Origin: Alnus glutinosa
Lineage: Eukaryota > Streptophyta > Magnoliopsida > Fagales > Betulaceae
Assembly (NCBI RefSeq): GCF_958979055.1
Contig: NC_084891.1
Coordinates: 4,468,501-4,532,500, forward strand
Length of the DNA: 64,000 nt
Reading direction: 5' to 3'
Under the pieces are notes generated by a model that worked only from the letters and a program-made list of their open reading frames with translations, ran no database searches and had not been told where the DNA came from. The position numbers and the translations under genes were made by a program. This document shows positions 12,301-26,384 of the stretch, piece after piece. Position 1 is the first letter of the stretch, and each line of letters begins with the position of its first letter.

Positions 12301-13543
12301 ACATGGTGTTTATGTGAGGGTAGAAAGTATGGACAGTTGCAGTTGCACACTAACATGTGATCTGTTCTCCACTTTTAGAAGCATTAATTATATCTTGCAT
12401 AATCGAGACTAAGATATTTCATCACTGAAGAGATGGCCCCTGACTTCCAATGTCATAACAAAAGCAATTGGTTACATTGAGTTTGCTACATAGGATTTGA
12501 CTAGCTTCTTCAATTCTTTTATCATTACATATAGTTTTTCTTTTATTAAGCCTGTTGAACCTGGTTGTGTTCCCTATTTCTTCTGAGTCTGAATTGGATG
12601 TGTCCAGAGAATAATTTTGCATGCACTTGGACACAGAGAAAGAGAGGTGTTTCATATATTTGTGTAGTGAACATCAATTGTAAATACTACATCCTCTAGT
12701 GGTACTTTGTATTGTCCTTCAAATAGGAAAGAAAATTAAGCTTTAAAACTCACCTCTATACATCAAGGCTATCTAATAAACATTTGACTTTGTAACTAAT
12801 TTTTTGTGCTATTCTCTCTACCAGCTATTTGCTTACGATACAGTCAACAAGCAATTGTCACACAAACTTGGGGAACAGCCCAAACTCCCAATTCCTGCCT
12901 CGTTAGTTGCCGGGGCCTGTGCTGGAGTCAGCTCAACTTTGTGCACATATCCACTTGAGTTACTCAAGACCCGACTAACTGTAGAGGTACGCTTAGATTG
13001 AAACCAGAAATCATATTTTTATCTCCTGCATAAATGCTGTAGTTAATTTAATGGTGGTCTGTTTTTTAGAGAGGCGTTTACAATGGTCTATTTGATGCAT
13101 TTTTAAAAATACTGAGAGAAGAGGGGCCTTCAGAACTCTACAGAGGCCTTACCCCTAGTCTTATTGGGGTAATTCCATATGCTGCAACCAACTACTTTGC
13201 CTATGACACATTAAGGAAAGCCTACCGTAAGATTTTCAAGCAAGAGAAGATCGGCAACATTGAAACCCTTTTGATTGGGTCGGCAGCCGGAGCTATTTCA
13301 AGTAGTGCGACTTTCCCGCTTGAGGTGGCTCGCAAGCACATGCAGGTGGGGGCTCTGAGTGGAAGGCGGATATACAAGAATGTGCTTCATGCACTTGCAA
13401 GCATATATGAACAAGAAGGGATCCTAGGTTTGTATAGAGGGCTGGGCCCTAGCTGCATGAAGTTGGTCCCTGCCGCCGGGATTTCTTTCATGTGCTATGA
13501 AGCATGCAAGAGGATACTGGTAGAGGATGATGAGGAAGCATAA
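9339..13543 (+). CDS. BT1: Adenine nucleotide transporter of the BT1 type (mitochondrial carrier family)
   Basis: Three exons, 9339-9887, 12825-12986 and 13070-13543, join in phase 0 at GT-AG borders to give 394 residues, close to the length I recall for Arabidopsis BT1. All three carrier repeats are present. Their signatures are PLETIRTHL at about residue 132, PLELLKTRL in exon 2 and PLEVARKHM in exon 3. Each is followed by the usual aromatic/glycine motif (GLFRGN, ELYRGL, GLYRGL). The N-terminal 110 residues precede the first carrier repeat, as in plastid or mitochondrial BT1 proteins. The family moves adenine nucleotides or ADP-glucose across organelle inner membranes. Substrate and organelle cannot be decided from sequence. 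The ATG at 9339 begins MGRRGMQLFD and follows an in-frame-independent uORF. Intron 1 is 2.9 kb. The gene converges on the Alba gene. Family assignment is firm; the BT1 subtype is likely. Confidence 0.92.
9888..12824 (+). other. Intron 1 of the BT1-type carrier gene
   Basis: A 2.9 kb intron with GTACTA at the donor and CTACCAG at the acceptor. It is T-rich on the coding strand. No nested gene or recognisable element was seen, and the small frames inside are short and lack family features. Confidence 0.8.
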
Positions 13544-14582
13544 GATAGGTTTTTTGGAAGTAACAAAAATTCACATACTGCGTCTCTTGGAGAAAAGAGG
13601 GGGAAGTGAGACTCCTTTTTCATGGGCACCAGGTTAACTTAATTTTGTTTTGTTTTTGTTATTTTTTTTTTTTTTTCACTCCGCGACTGGATTTTTTTTA
13701 TTTTTGTGGCTCAGTTCAAGGAGGTTTGTGAGGTTTTATATCTGATGTTTTTGGAAAATAAGAAATTCCAGTTTAGTGCCATCAATTTTCACCTTGGAGA
13801 CCACTTTCTTCCTCGTGCCAGAACGTATCTTACTTGGTGCATTTCCTGCTTTAGCTGAAGGAATTTAGCATTTAGCAACCCTTTCATAGAAGTTAGGCAA
13901 GCATGTGCTTTTAGACCATTTGCTTTTATGCTTGGACAGTTGGACGTACGTCATTTTGTCGTTATGGGTATTTGGATTTCAAGCTATTTACAGCAAATGT
14001 GAGTCCTTGCAGAATTGACCTGTCCGAAGTTCATTCAGACAGGTTGAAAATATCCAATCGCTTTCCTCAGCTTTTTAAATAGATAAAGGTTGGAGATTGT
14101 TTAGTACTGGCAGCTGAGCGTCAAGAGATGGCCACTGACACGGGACTATTTGACATCAATAATTAAGGTTAAATTAAGTAGAGCACAATGACATGGTTCG
14201 AGGTCGTCACCAAAGCTGACGCTAGCCAACGAAGCCAGGCCTTCCGTCAGATCAATACCAAGATAAAAATGACCACTCTGGATCGACAGACTGGGAGATC
14301 AACATAGTTGGACGCTCAACTAAGAGAAGGGCCCTAACATCCACACATCAGGGAAGAAGCAGAGCTAACAATTTAACTTTTTTGAAACAAATTTGAATTT
14401 TGATTAGCAAAGCAAGGATATGGTTTACAAAAATACCTAGAAGAAATATGATGACAGCTGGTTAATTGAACAAAGCCAATCTAAGAAACACTATCATAGA
14501 TGTCCAGGATAATAATAACAATTGAAAAAAAAAAAAACTGTAACAGCAAGTAGACCAAGCTAATTGCAGAGAACATGTCACT
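13544..14582. other. Convergent 3' flanks of BT1 and the Alba gene
   Basis: The BT1 3' UTR lies at the left, with a T-rich tract at about 13659-13677. The Alba gene 3' UTR lies at the right. Between them, 14120-14350 is moderately GC-rich but contains no open frame I can assign. Confidence 0.5.
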
Positions 14583-17308
14583 TTAGTTCTGCTCTTCATA
14601 TTCTGCGGCTTCCTCTAGAGCAGCAGCCATCAACTCGTCAAACTTCTCTGACTTCCCCAGCATTATTTCAATCTAACAAGACCACATGAAATCAGCCTCA
14701 AATGTAAAATTGCAGGAGAAACTATTTCATAAACGAATAATATGCAATTTGGTTACAAATGTGCTAAACCCCAACCCCACCCCACCTCCAGACAGAGATA
14801 GCTGCTGGTTTGACTGGCAGTCATCACTTTATGGTTAGGCAGATCCAACTATGAATGAGTATCAGACAGGGAATGCCAACCATGAAGTCATTGATACCGA
14901 AATAGTTGACCAAATCATTCATATCATTGCTTGGAATGTGACTAAATTATCACCAACCCCAGGAGAGTCGATGGTCAACTGAATAAGGGACTGAACCTCC
15001 ATTCTCAAATATTTATAAGCGCCTGATTCACATATATAACAAGCTCTTTTTTAAAAGGTAAAATCGGGACTCACTCCTATAGAACCAGAACCTTATAATT
15101 GGGAATTTATCAAAAGTACAGCCATCTCATATTTGAGTTGGAGTACCACATCATCAAGAAGTGTACATATAAGAAGAAACTCTGCACATAACGCTTACTC
15201 CACTTCCATTAGAAAGGATTAGCCATTTGTCTGGACAATCTGAAAGATCTTATGGGCTGGAAATAAAGATATTGATGACCATGCAACTGACTTATCAGTA
15301 ATGATGGTTCACCAATCAATAAACTATCAAGTCCAAAATTAAAATGTTATCAACATACCAATTGGAGTATGATCACTTTTTCATTAATTAAGCCAAAGTT
15401 TAGGTTATGAATTAAAAAAATTACAAAATCGACAATGTTTTCAATGTAGGTTATAATAGTGAAACATCATATAGCAAGGCTCTATCTAGATACACTAAAA
15501 TAATTTGTGACATATCAAACACAATCTACCTTTGCTTTTTGAATGGGTCGACCCCCTGCATCCTCCCTCATGTCAACAGTGGAAGTCATGATCTCTGTAT
15601 AAATAGTATTTCACCATAGTAATTTAAGGTTTCAGTATGTGATGGAAAGAAAAAGGGGTTTTGAGAAAGGAGCAAGAATCTCTGCGCTTCTAATGAACTG
15701 AGTTACAATTACTTGTCAAAAAAAAAGAAAAAAAAGAAAAAAGAAAGGAGCAAGAATCTCACTCTTCTCAACAGCCAGTCCATTGTTCTTCAAAATCTCA
15801 GCAATGGTAACCACCGTGGCAATAGCTTCAGATATAATATAAAAGTCAATCAGAAATACGAGAAAACTTTTCAACGATATGAGTTCTAATTACACAAGAC
15901 TCTGCACAATACATACAGACAGCACAAGAAACCCATTCTGTTCTTTTGCAAGGAAGATAATCCGTGCTTCAGATGAACATCTTAAAGATGAATTATCTAG
16001 TATTTCAAAAACTACGTGACCTTAATGCAAGAATATATCAGATATTCAAAGTAAAACAGAACATAGTATATATGAAAATCAAATTCCTAACTTGCAATAC
16101 ACAAACTCAATGACCCATCACCAAACTCCTGTGATCAGCAAGAGTGGAATTCTTAAATACTAAATGCAAGAAAGAGACAGTCAAACATATTCTTCCACCA
16201 AGTTTGATATCAAGAATAAAAAGAAAAACAGTAATGTTCATATCGTTATGCTGTAACTACATAATATACAGCGAAAGAAGCAGGAGGTTAACAAAATATA
16301 CCCATTCCCAGAGCAGACAGTTCCACCTCATTGTGCTGCTGCATGTACCTCTGCATAGAAAATTAACAGTTATGAAATCATTGAAAGAAACAACGGCAAT
16401 ACACAAGTACAAGGAAAAACATACTACTAGATGAGTCATGCATGAACACATGAACAAACAGACACATTATTTATTCATACGAGATGTAACTTGGGTATTT
16501 CTCTTATTTTGAAAAAAAAAAAAAACCTGCCAGTATAATATCAACTAGTCCTGCAATTAGTTAAGCGCATCTTTAACATTTAATGGTCCCTAGCTAATAA
16601 AAAAGGTTCTATTTGCTCTACTTTCGCTGCTAACAGAATGAAAACCTCCTCCAAATAAAACCCAACACAACTGTGGCCTCATGGGGCCGTGTCAACTTTC
16701 CCAAACCCAGAAAAACAAGGATTTTTTTATCTTCGTGTACTAGTTTGTGCTTCACATAGACCTCAGTAATGCCAGTCAACAAAGAGCATGTCAAAACTAT
16801 AAACCCTAAACCGAACGAGGAACAATAGAGAAAGAGCCTCATAAAGCAGAACCCTGTATTCAAGCTAATATTGCCCCTCTTTTCTAAATTTTTCTCAGCA
16901 ATCAAACGCGGGCAATATGACAACCCTAGCGAGAGAGAGCCCAGTTATTAAAAGAAGACTACGGAAAAAAATTAAAGCAATTTAATTAAAAGATCCATGA
17001 ATCAAACTACCCAGTTTAGTACAGAACCCAAAAAAAAAAAAAAGTAAAAAAATCTGTGTTCTTCCCTTGAGTTTTCTCAACAACCAAACGGAAGCGAACG
17101 GTAAAAACCCAAAACGAAAATGACAAAGAAAAAGGAACCCAGTAGAGGGAAACAACAGAAAGAAAAGAAAAAGATAAAAAAAAACCTTGGCGAGATTGAC
17201 GTAAAAGAAGAGGGGCTTTTTGGTGTTTGAGACTTGGATGCGGTTCCTCTTGTTGGACGAAGAGTCCGTGATGTCAATATTCTTCACTGCCTCTGTGATG
17301 CCCTCCAT
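14583..17308 (-). CDS. Alba-domain DNA/RNA-binding protein (At2g34160-like)
   Basis: Five exons in transcript order, 17308-17186, 16350-16302, 15825-15763, 15594-15530 and 14672-14583, give 129 residues with GT-AG borders. Exon 1 carries MEGITEAVKN and the core start NRIQVSNTKKPLFFYVNLAK. Exon 2 gives RYMQQHNEVELSALGM. Exon 3 gives AIATVVTIAEILKNNGLAVEK. Exon 4 gives KIMTSTVDM and GRPIQKAK. The last exon gives IEIMLGKSEKFDELMAAALE. This is the short plant Alba type, a single domain with an acidic tail and no RGG extension. Alba proteins bind nucleic acids and some act on RNA or R-loops. The role here is inferred from the family only. Length matches the Arabidopsis relative, about 130 residues. 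A CT tract at 17355-17382 marks the leader/promoter side. Confidence 0.9.
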
Positions 17309-17351
17309 TTTTCACTTTCTAGAAAGAGAAAGCCCCAACCCTAATCCCCAA

Positions 17352-17354
<3 letters not shown>

Positions 17355-17382
<28 letters not shown>
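17355..17382 (-). promoter_or_regulatory. (CT)n/(GA)n tract in the Alba gene leader
   Basis: About 14 CT units, GA on the transcribed strand, begin 47 bp upstream of the ATG. CTATAGAG lies just beyond (17386-17394). GA/CT tracts are common in plant core promoters and leaders. The role here is inferred. Confidence 0.4.
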
Positions 17383-17946
17383 GACTCTATAGAGGATTTA
17401 AAGCTGCGAAAAACCCTTGTGAATGACAGGAGTCGAGGGTTTTTGATAGGGGTTCCGGATTCGTTTGGTGTTGGCTTAAGGATTACGACACCGTTTGTGT
17501 TCTGGGTCTAGTAGTTTGGGTCTTCAATTAACCCAAGTGGAAAAAAGGTTTAAGATTAAAGAAAAGCCCATGAACAAAAAATGAAAAATAAAAACTACAA
17601 TAAAGGTTTCAAGTATTTTTACAAATTACAAGACTTAAAAAATATCTATTTTGTATTTTATCTTTGATCAATAAGGCCTATATTTTATATTTTCTTTACA
17701 AACATATTCATTTACCATAAAATATATTTACCCAAATTGAAATCATTAACGAATTAAAGAGATAAAACACAGCATAATAGACTATTAAAAAACTTTTTAC
17801 ACCTTTTCTTATAAGAATATTTTGAGAAAACAACTATTTATTTAGCATTGTTAAATTTAAAAGCCAACTTATTACTTTAAAAAATAATAAAAAATAAAGA
17901 GATAATTGTATGACTTCTCCCAACAGAAGAGAGGTGTGTCCACGTG

Positions 17947-18087
17947 CAGGGGTAAAGCCAGAATTTGGGATCTGGAGGCAAAACTAAACAAATAAAAAAT
18001 TTAGGAATAAAATTTTAATTTTTAAATTTTTTCTAGCGAAAACATGGGGGCCCAAGGCCCCCGAGCCCGAAGGTAGCTCTGCCCCTC
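17947..18087. mobile_element. Short hAT-like MITE (141 bp)
   Basis: The ends CAGGGGTAAAGCC and GGTAGCTCTGCCCCTC are imperfect inverted repeats. The flanks TCCACGTG (17939-17946) and TCCGTGTG (18088-18095) match 6 of 8. It lies between the Alba gene and the 3' end of the left CESA1 copy, just outside the duplicated arm. Confidence 0.45.
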
Positions 18088-18993
18088 TCCGTGTGGCCAC
18101 CCCCCTTTCCTCCTGTAAGGGTGATTACAGGGCAACCCCTTCTCTTTTGGGGGGGCCCATTCGGCCTCTATAATATTTATTTTTATTTATTTTTTATAAA
18201 TAAGAAATCAGTCTTAAAGAATATGTGGCTTCTCATAAGTATAGAAATTTGTGTCATTCTCAAAGTACACTTGTCTATGCTTTGTTTCTTTAAAAACATA
18301 AAACACTTTTCAAAATTTCACCAAACAAATATCTTTTGCGGATCCTACAGTAATCAAAACAAATAGTGGTTCGGCTTTGGTATTCAAGTATGAATATGAA
18401 TGTCAGCACTCCAAGAACCTGCTCTACATAAACAGCAAAGTTCTGATTGCATAAAATAAAAAAATAATAATAAGATGATATAAAGTAATTCCTGCCAACC
18501 AATCTCTTTACTCTGATCCAAGATGAATAATTCACAATTTAATTGTTATTCCACCATCATACCACAACAATAAAATTTCTCAAAGAATAACAAACATGTT
18601 TCTTTCAAAGTACTGTAACTTGTAAGCACTTGCATAGATAGTTTCTATACGCTCGAGTCTTGACAAAAATCGTGTCACAACACTGCACAACAATAACGTA
18701 AGACAAGTTCGAGGCACCTATCTTAGAAGGGACCAACACAGTTACACAAACACTTCTGGAGAGACGAGCAAAAAGCATCCAAAAGGGTTCTCCCAGTTTT
18801 CATCCACCCAACTCCCTTTCATACATAAACAAAGTTCATAACTTAGATACTGCAGACCAACCATTTCTCTTGTTTTGGGGAGAGGGGGCAGAGATCCGGC
18901 ACGTGACTTTGATACCTTGATTTCTTGTTATATACAGAGCAAGCTTCAATAAGAGAGATGGCATATACCACAACAGAATGATCTTGAAATGAA

Positions 18994-21900
18994 CTAACAA
19001 TTAATGCCACATTGACCGTTTGCCGCAGCCTTTGCAGTGGCGGAGGTGAACGGGTCGATCCGCACCCATAATAAGGAGAAAATGGAAGCAAGGAGTATGG
19101 ACCAGACAATGACAATTGTTGGGGTACGATTTTGCCGACCCAACAAACCCTTCAGGAAAGGATACAGATGGGCAATGACCCATATGGCAAAGAACAGCTT
19201 ACCAAAGAGGGGACCCCAAGACTGGTATCCACTGTTAATGGCATATGAAACACCAGCCACAATGCCGACCAAGTTCACAATTAGGACCGTGGTTGGAGGG
19301 ATGAGAAGTGATGTCCATTTGAACACATAAAGCTCTGTAAAATCCCCATCTTCATCAGATGCCTTTGAAGTCACAGTGAAGTTGGTGTCAATACCAGCAA
19401 GCACTTTCAAGAGCCCTTGGAATACTGCAAAGAGATGGGCCGATGTACCACCAATAACCCAGAATTGCTCATTCCTCCACCAGTCCTCAATACTGACCCC
19501 ACTCCACCTAAGCTCAAGAATTCCAGTAGTAGCAATGGAGACAAAGAGGAGAATAAACCACATGCTAGCAAAATTACTTATCTGCATAAAATTGGCAACA
19601 GACTTGTTGGCGGCTAGTTGTTTTATCACAAGAAAAACAAATAGGTGAATTACTAAATCACCCTTGAACAGTGATATGAAAAGAGCGCTCCTTGCTTTAA
19701 AAGAACAGAACAGGTACAAAAAAAAATGAATACCAAGAACTTTGTTAACAAAAAAGGGATGAATATAAAAGAGATTTTGTTTTAGGGAAAAAAAGTGATA
19801 GGGTTAATTTTTATTACAGACTAATATATTCACATACACAAAGTAGAAAGGACATCAGAGGCATGTTTAAGAAAACTTCAAGGTAGAACAAGGAGGTTTT
19901 TGTGCAAGCAATGCAATTATGGTGCATTCCACATACAGAATGAGGGGTCCATGTCAAACACTTACGTAACTATGTTTTTCCATTGCACATCAGCCAAAAT
20001 TTGGCTTCCAAGTAGTCCCCCACCAAATCAAGGCATGAAGAATACGGGAGAACAAATAAATGCAATTCAAGTATGGTTGAGAGATCTATCTGATAAAAGG
20101 TAAATAAGCAGAACCATCACTCACCTCAGGAATGATGAATTTTCCCGTGAGAAGGCAAAAGGCAGGAAGCATACAGTAAGCAAGCAGTGGGATTGAGGTA
20201 AGAGGGTACACAATAGTATTTATGTATGCCAGTCTCTCCAAAAGCTTCATTCTCCCATTGTAGCCATACCACAAGGGGCAATGCCTACTCAGCAAAATCT
20301 CAATTGATCCCAAGGCCCATCGAAGAACCTGGTTCAACCGATCGGAAAGATTGATTGGAGCAGAACCTTTAAATGCCGGGCGGGGAGGCATGCAATAGAT
20401 TGAGATCCAACCACGAGCATGCATCTTAAACCCAGTTAAAATATCTTCTGTGACAGAACCATAAATCCAACCAATCTGGAGGTAAAAAGAAAAGGCTTAA
20501 TTAATTACTGCACAAAATCATCAAATTAATATCTCACTGACGGTCCTATATTGCTATGCTAACTGACCTCTTTTCCCCATTCACTCTTGTCTTCATATCC
20601 ACAGCTGATAACATGGATTGCTTCCTTTAAAAGAGTCGCAGGGTTGGTTGTTGGGGGAATGCCTCCTTGTTCCATGAAGGTGGCTGCAATAAAAACCGGA
20701 GACTGACCAAAACGCTTCTCTAAGCTCTTCTGAGACATAAGAAGCGATCTCTCATCATCATATCCTGCAGAACAAACGAAGGGAGTTAACTTTACAAGCA
20801 TGGGTGCACCAAAACATCATTTGGTTTTACAATGATTCTTACTCAAATTTGGGAAAACAGATTCTAAAGAAAACCAACCTTCAACACCCTCCTCAATGTC
20901 TTCCATATTGAAAATGGGAATGGTGGATTCAGTTCTTTGCATTGCCCTCTTCTTGTCTATGTACTTCTTGTTGCCACCCTTTCCCTTCTTTCTTGAACCA
21001 CAACAACTCTTGACAATAATGTTTGGTTCCATGTCTTCCTCAGTTAAAACTGGATCATACCCATATAGAGCTTGCCTGTTGAAACAGCAACCAGTTCCCA
21101 CATAGACAGGACCCTGGATGCCATCCAGCCCTTTCAAGTTGATCTGCAAAATGCAGCGAACACAAGATCGTACTTAATAAAGCCCAAACACAACAAGCTA
21201 TAACGTGGAGAAATATTTTGCGGTGTAATATCCGGTGGAACCTACATCAAAGAAGACAATATTGCGGTTAGCATATCGATCATGCAAGTCAATGCCATCA
21301 AAACGCTGTGGAAACTGTACATAACAGGTCTTTTTTCCAAGAGCAGGATCCATCATGAAACACATGGCTTCTTTAAGAGCTTTGCTATTATTAAAGTAGT
21401 GATCACAGTCGACATTCAGAAGATATGCACCATTGGTTAGGACAGCAGAAACTCGGATCTGCAAATCATAAGATATAATTAAGTCAGAAAACAAGCAACC
21501 AATCACATCACTGCCATACCACGGTACTAGGTGGTGTTGTGTCTTTCTACTGGAGGAGAAAGGGTATTCTCCTACAAATCACTGACTGCACCACCTAGAA
21601 TGGTGGACAATGGTAACTATTATGGTTGTCAATGACTAAGATAACCCTAGAATTAAAATAATAGGCCTTCAGTAGACAAACCAATGCATTCATTGCTCCG
21701 GCTTTCTTGTGATGCTGGAAGCCAGGTCGCTTCTCACGAGAAACATAAACAAGTCGAGGTAGCTCATTTCCATCTGTATCAAGCCCCCCACTGTGGCCTA
21801 AGAACACCTGTTCTTCCACTCAATAGAAAATATATATCAGTATAAGAATATAAAGAAAAGCAGTCAAAATCCTAAAAGCACTTGGAAAAATAATAATACC

Positions 21901-24900
21901 TGAATCATTCCAGGATGGTCCCTAGAATTATTTCCAGGCCATGGAGTGCCATCCTGCATTGTCCAACCTTCTTCTGGCATCTTCTGCGCTTTGGCAACAA
22001 GGGCATTGATCCGTACCTTGAATTCTTCATATTCTCTCTGTCAAACAAAAAGGTTAGGTACATAAAAATAAATAAATAAATAATTGAAATACCATAATCT
22101 TCTTGTACCACCTATATACAAAGGTTCAGAATACTTACACAAGGCAAAATGCAATTTTCTTGTACAGTATTCAAAGACCTTAATATAATATCTGTTGTGT
22201 GGCCTACTCAAATTGTGCTCCGTAATACACATAGATGGAGTAAATAAGGTCCAACTTAAAAGAAAAGAAAAATAAAAAACTATTTTCATTGTCAGAAATG
22301 CTCGCGTCAATAGTTTTAATATGACTTCCTTCATTGCAGACATTTCCAATAAAACTGTTGAGTCCTTATCACCATCTTTTAAACACTTCAAAATTTGACA
22401 GAAATTTCAATAAATCGAAATTTAAAAACCAATAAGTTGAAGTCTATATTGAGGTAAAAATTTAAAATCTTGTCTCCATCTGCAAAATACCCAACATCTT
22501 TCTTTCTTTTCTTTTTTTTTTCTTTGTTTCTTTTTGGTTTATTCATGCCAAAGAGAATAAATTATGCTGACATAAAAAGGCGTAATCTTGTGTCAACCTA
22601 GAAACCAGAGTATTATCAGGAGAAAAGTACTCATAATTTTATTATTATTATTATTATTATTATAAGTAATCGACAAATATCATTAAAAGCATGATTTAAT
22701 TATACAAATTTTTTATGTTAATACCTTTCAAATTTGTCTGAACACAACTGTTATAATGGTTAAAATAGACAACACAACATTTAAAGCATACTAGCTTTTA
22801 TAATATTTTCTCACAGATCCCAAGAAAAAAAAATGAAAATTAATTTAAAAACATTAGCTTCATTACAGTAACAGTAAATTTTATCATTGATGAATGAGAC
22901 AAGAGTACACAGCTTCAAAAACTCCACAGCACAACAATTTCCCAACCATGCACCAGATTATATGAAGAAAAGAACAAAGTAATTATCAACAAAGTTTCAC
23001 AAACATAATAAACATATTAATCCACCATGGCAACATTCACTCACCTTCATTGCCCGGCGCTCTTTCACAAATGAAGGTTGTATTTTGTCCTTCAAGTAAT
23101 CAATTTTCTGGGCAAAGTAAAACTCAGGGGCCCTAGGCTCGATGTTGTGCTTCTTGCAGAAGGGCACCCACTTCCTTGCAAACTCGGCAGTTTCAGAAAG
23201 GGATTCAAAGGTCAACATTGCCGACCCATCATCAGATACATAGCAAGAAACCTTGTCAACTGGGTAATCCACAGCAAGTATGGACAAAACAGTGTTTGCT
23301 GTTACAAGAGGAGGCTCTTTAAGGGGATCCACTGTACTAACGAAAACGTCTACTGGAGCCAGCTGCGATGGTTCTCCTTCTCTATCAAATCTGCAAAGTA
23401 TAATAGTGATTAACAAAAAAACCAAACTACTTCCTCATTTTCAAAACCCACAACAAAATATACACCATCACAAATAGAATGAAGTTAACTAACCTCAATC
23501 CAAGCCTGTCAAGATAGGTCTCACGGTTGATGGGAGACCATTTTGGGAACTGATCCAGAAGCCAGGATAAAGCAAACCAGATCTCACAAATAATTGATGT
23601 TAGCCACAATGGGTATGCATCTTTCACGGGGTGAGTTACACGGTATTGCAAGAAAAAGCCCAAAATAATAAGCCGCAATATGATAACGACACGATAAGGC
23701 GTCAGGTGCGAAGAAGAAATAGGAACCACACGACTCAAAGGTTGCCGAGCATCATCAGCCCTGTGACAAGAAGAAGAAAGCGCACAAAAAATTATTAATC
23801 CACTGCATTGGAAAAGACCATTCCATTGTCAATCTATAGAATCAAAAGGAACAAATCCATGCTTCGACATAAGGTCAAATGACTTGGCGCACATTTAAAA
23901 ATTAAAAATAAAAATTAAATTAAAAATTAAAAAAAAGAAAAGAAAAGTCAGAATATCAAAAATATGAACTCATTGATGGAGACAAAAATTGAGGGATGCA
24001 TGCTATCATAAAACAATGATAACAAATATCCTTACAAGATAAAAAAATAAAAAATAAAAAAGATGCCATTAATTAATATGTGGCATAAAAAATCACCAAC
24101 AGTAGTCAGAACCATTCATCAGGGAATTAATAACAATAAATAAAGCTGTCATAACTCGTAACCTCCAAAAGTGCAAGGTGAATAAAGTTTTTATACGGAA
24201 TGCTCACATCTGGAGTTCTTCTCCATTGGAACCAGTGCCTTCCATGTCCCCCTTCCCTTCAGCGTATCTACTGGTCATCTGCATCATATTTTTCTCCTGT
24301 TTGAGTTTCCAACCTTCAACCCTTTCCTTCCAGTCAACATTTCCAAGTCCATAAGAATTCAGGTCCTTTGATGGGTCCACAATTCTCACTTGAACTGTTA
24401 AAAAATTAGATGAAAAGATTAATTGATACTTGGTAAAGTCCAAACAAGCGATACAAAAGCTAGATTGGGGATTTCTAAGTGAACAAACTCGAGTTAGTTG
24501 ACTACCTGGCTGCTTTGGATCAATATACGGAAGGGAGTGAACATGCTTTTCTGAAGGGCCCAAGGGACCTGATGTGGTTCGCACAGATTGGTTATCAGAT
24601 ATAGCAGATGGAATTTCACCAGACACCTGAAAATTATTTCCATATTATTAAAGAGAAGTCGCAAAACTAAATCACCAGCATGATCATTTGCCAAAATCAA
24701 GCATATAAGACATGATCGTTTTAATTGTCATTTCAAACTTGGTAAGAACAATTGCTGCAAGTGACATAAAACAAGCGACGTGAAATTTCTGAAAGAATAC
24801 AATGATATTCATCAACCGAACCTCAGGTTACAAATCTAGAAATATTATGCAACAATGATGTGAATGTAAAAACAAGTCAGGGATTGCTTTAATTGCCTAC

Positions 24901-26330
24901 CGGTTGCCCATTGGTGAGAAGGGGAATCGGTTGTTGAGCTTCGTGTCTAGAGGAAGAAGAGAGTTCAGCATCTTCCCCCTGCCACTGACGTCTTGCCTTG
25001 CTATTTCCTTGGGTGTAATTGAACTCATTCTCTAGATCATCAACATCATCCTCTTCATCATCTCCATCCACTCGAGGACTCCCTAAAATACATAGACCAC
25101 ATTAACTTCATTCCCAAACTTACAACTGCAATTTAACAATGGACTTGGGGCAAGCTAACCTTTGTGCCTCTTATATCTAGTCTTGCACTGGGGACAAGCC
25201 TGGTTCCCATCTTTCCGCTCGTACTCATAACAAGGCCGACATACAGGGAACGCACACTCATTGCAAGCAACAAAGACATCACCACTAGCTGTAAGTCCAA
25301 CAGTATCACCACAGATCTGACATATTTGGCCATTCAAATGCTTTAAGGGCTTAGGCTGCATTTTAAAAAGGCAATGTAAGAATCAGAGTTAAAGAAAAAG
25401 AAATTCTTATGACTAAATAATTACATAAATCTATCACAGAACAACATTCAAGAAAACCACGTGAGCCAAGAAGAAGAAGAAGAAGATAGAGACAAAACTC
25501 AGACCCAACAGTCTTTTATAGTGGGTAAGGGCAGATCTCATCTACACTAAGCAAAAATAGTTAAATATTCCGGTGACTGAACTATCCAGATCTCAGCTTG
25601 AATGCTCAAAAATAAAAAGCACCATTAGTTTTCTTTAAACAACCCGGTAGTCTTACTATCAAATACAAAATTGAGCAATTAATAGGAAGGGCAAATTTCA
25701 TCCAGAGAATTCAGCTCATCAAAAATCACAAATTAAGAACAGACAATTTTCTTATCTAACAGAAATCAAATAAACCATTCAAGCGAACAACCAAAAATGA
25801 AAAATAAACAATAATTTCAACAAGATAAGAACTGCAACAAGTTCAAATTTAGAGAGACCCACATGCCAAATCCCCAAAACTGACTCAAATAGGCCCTGCC
25901 TGTCATCTATTTCCAAAGAAACGGTATGAACTTTGAGCTCACACTCACTCCCACACAGCCAACAATCGGATCCAAGCACCAGAATGCAACAAAGGAAAAA
26001 CATGAAATGATTGCCATACTGAAAACCAAAGATAATTCAAACATCTCGAAGCATGACCACCACCCACTTCCCCGATTCACGTAAAACCCAAAATCTGGGG
26101 CTGAAAGACTCACATTTTACGCTACCCACCACTGAGATCCACACACCACAGTGCAAAGACAGAAACAAAATAAACAATTAAATAGATTAGACAAAAACAA
26201 AACTCTTTTTTGGACTCAAATCCGAACAGGGTACGTCGAGAACACTAACCCCACTATCGGAATCGTGGCGAATCCGGACCAGCTCGTTCCGCTTATGCGA
26301 CCCAGCCACCAGGCCTGCATTTGCTTCCAT
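18994..26330 (-). CDS. CESA1: Cellulose synthase catalytic subunit, CESA1 clade (left copy)
   Basis: Fourteen exons in transcript order: 26330-26250, 25355-25160, 25082-24901, 24626-24506, 24394-24208, 23760-23494, 23390-23045, 22037-21900, 21807-21682, 21458-21246, 21143-20879, 20764-20568, 20475-20125, 19581-18994. They total 1085 codons with no stop or frame break. An N-terminal RING-type zinc finger spans about residues 39-84 (CQICGD...CPQC). Catalytic motifs are DDG at 398-399, DCD at 565-567, TED at 782-784 and QVLRW at 822-826. Two membrane spans lie before the catalytic loop and about six after it. The protein makes beta-1,4-glucan at the plasma membrane in rosette complexes. The sequence matches the primary-wall CESA1 type better than CESA3 or CESA6, including [20 protein letters not shown]. 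The start [13 protein letters not shown] is the family start. Introns fit the usual CESA gene structure. Confidence 0.96.
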
Positions 26331-26384
26331 GTTGTTTCCTCAATTCCGCTGTTTCCCCAAGTCAACGTTTGTAGCTTTCAGATA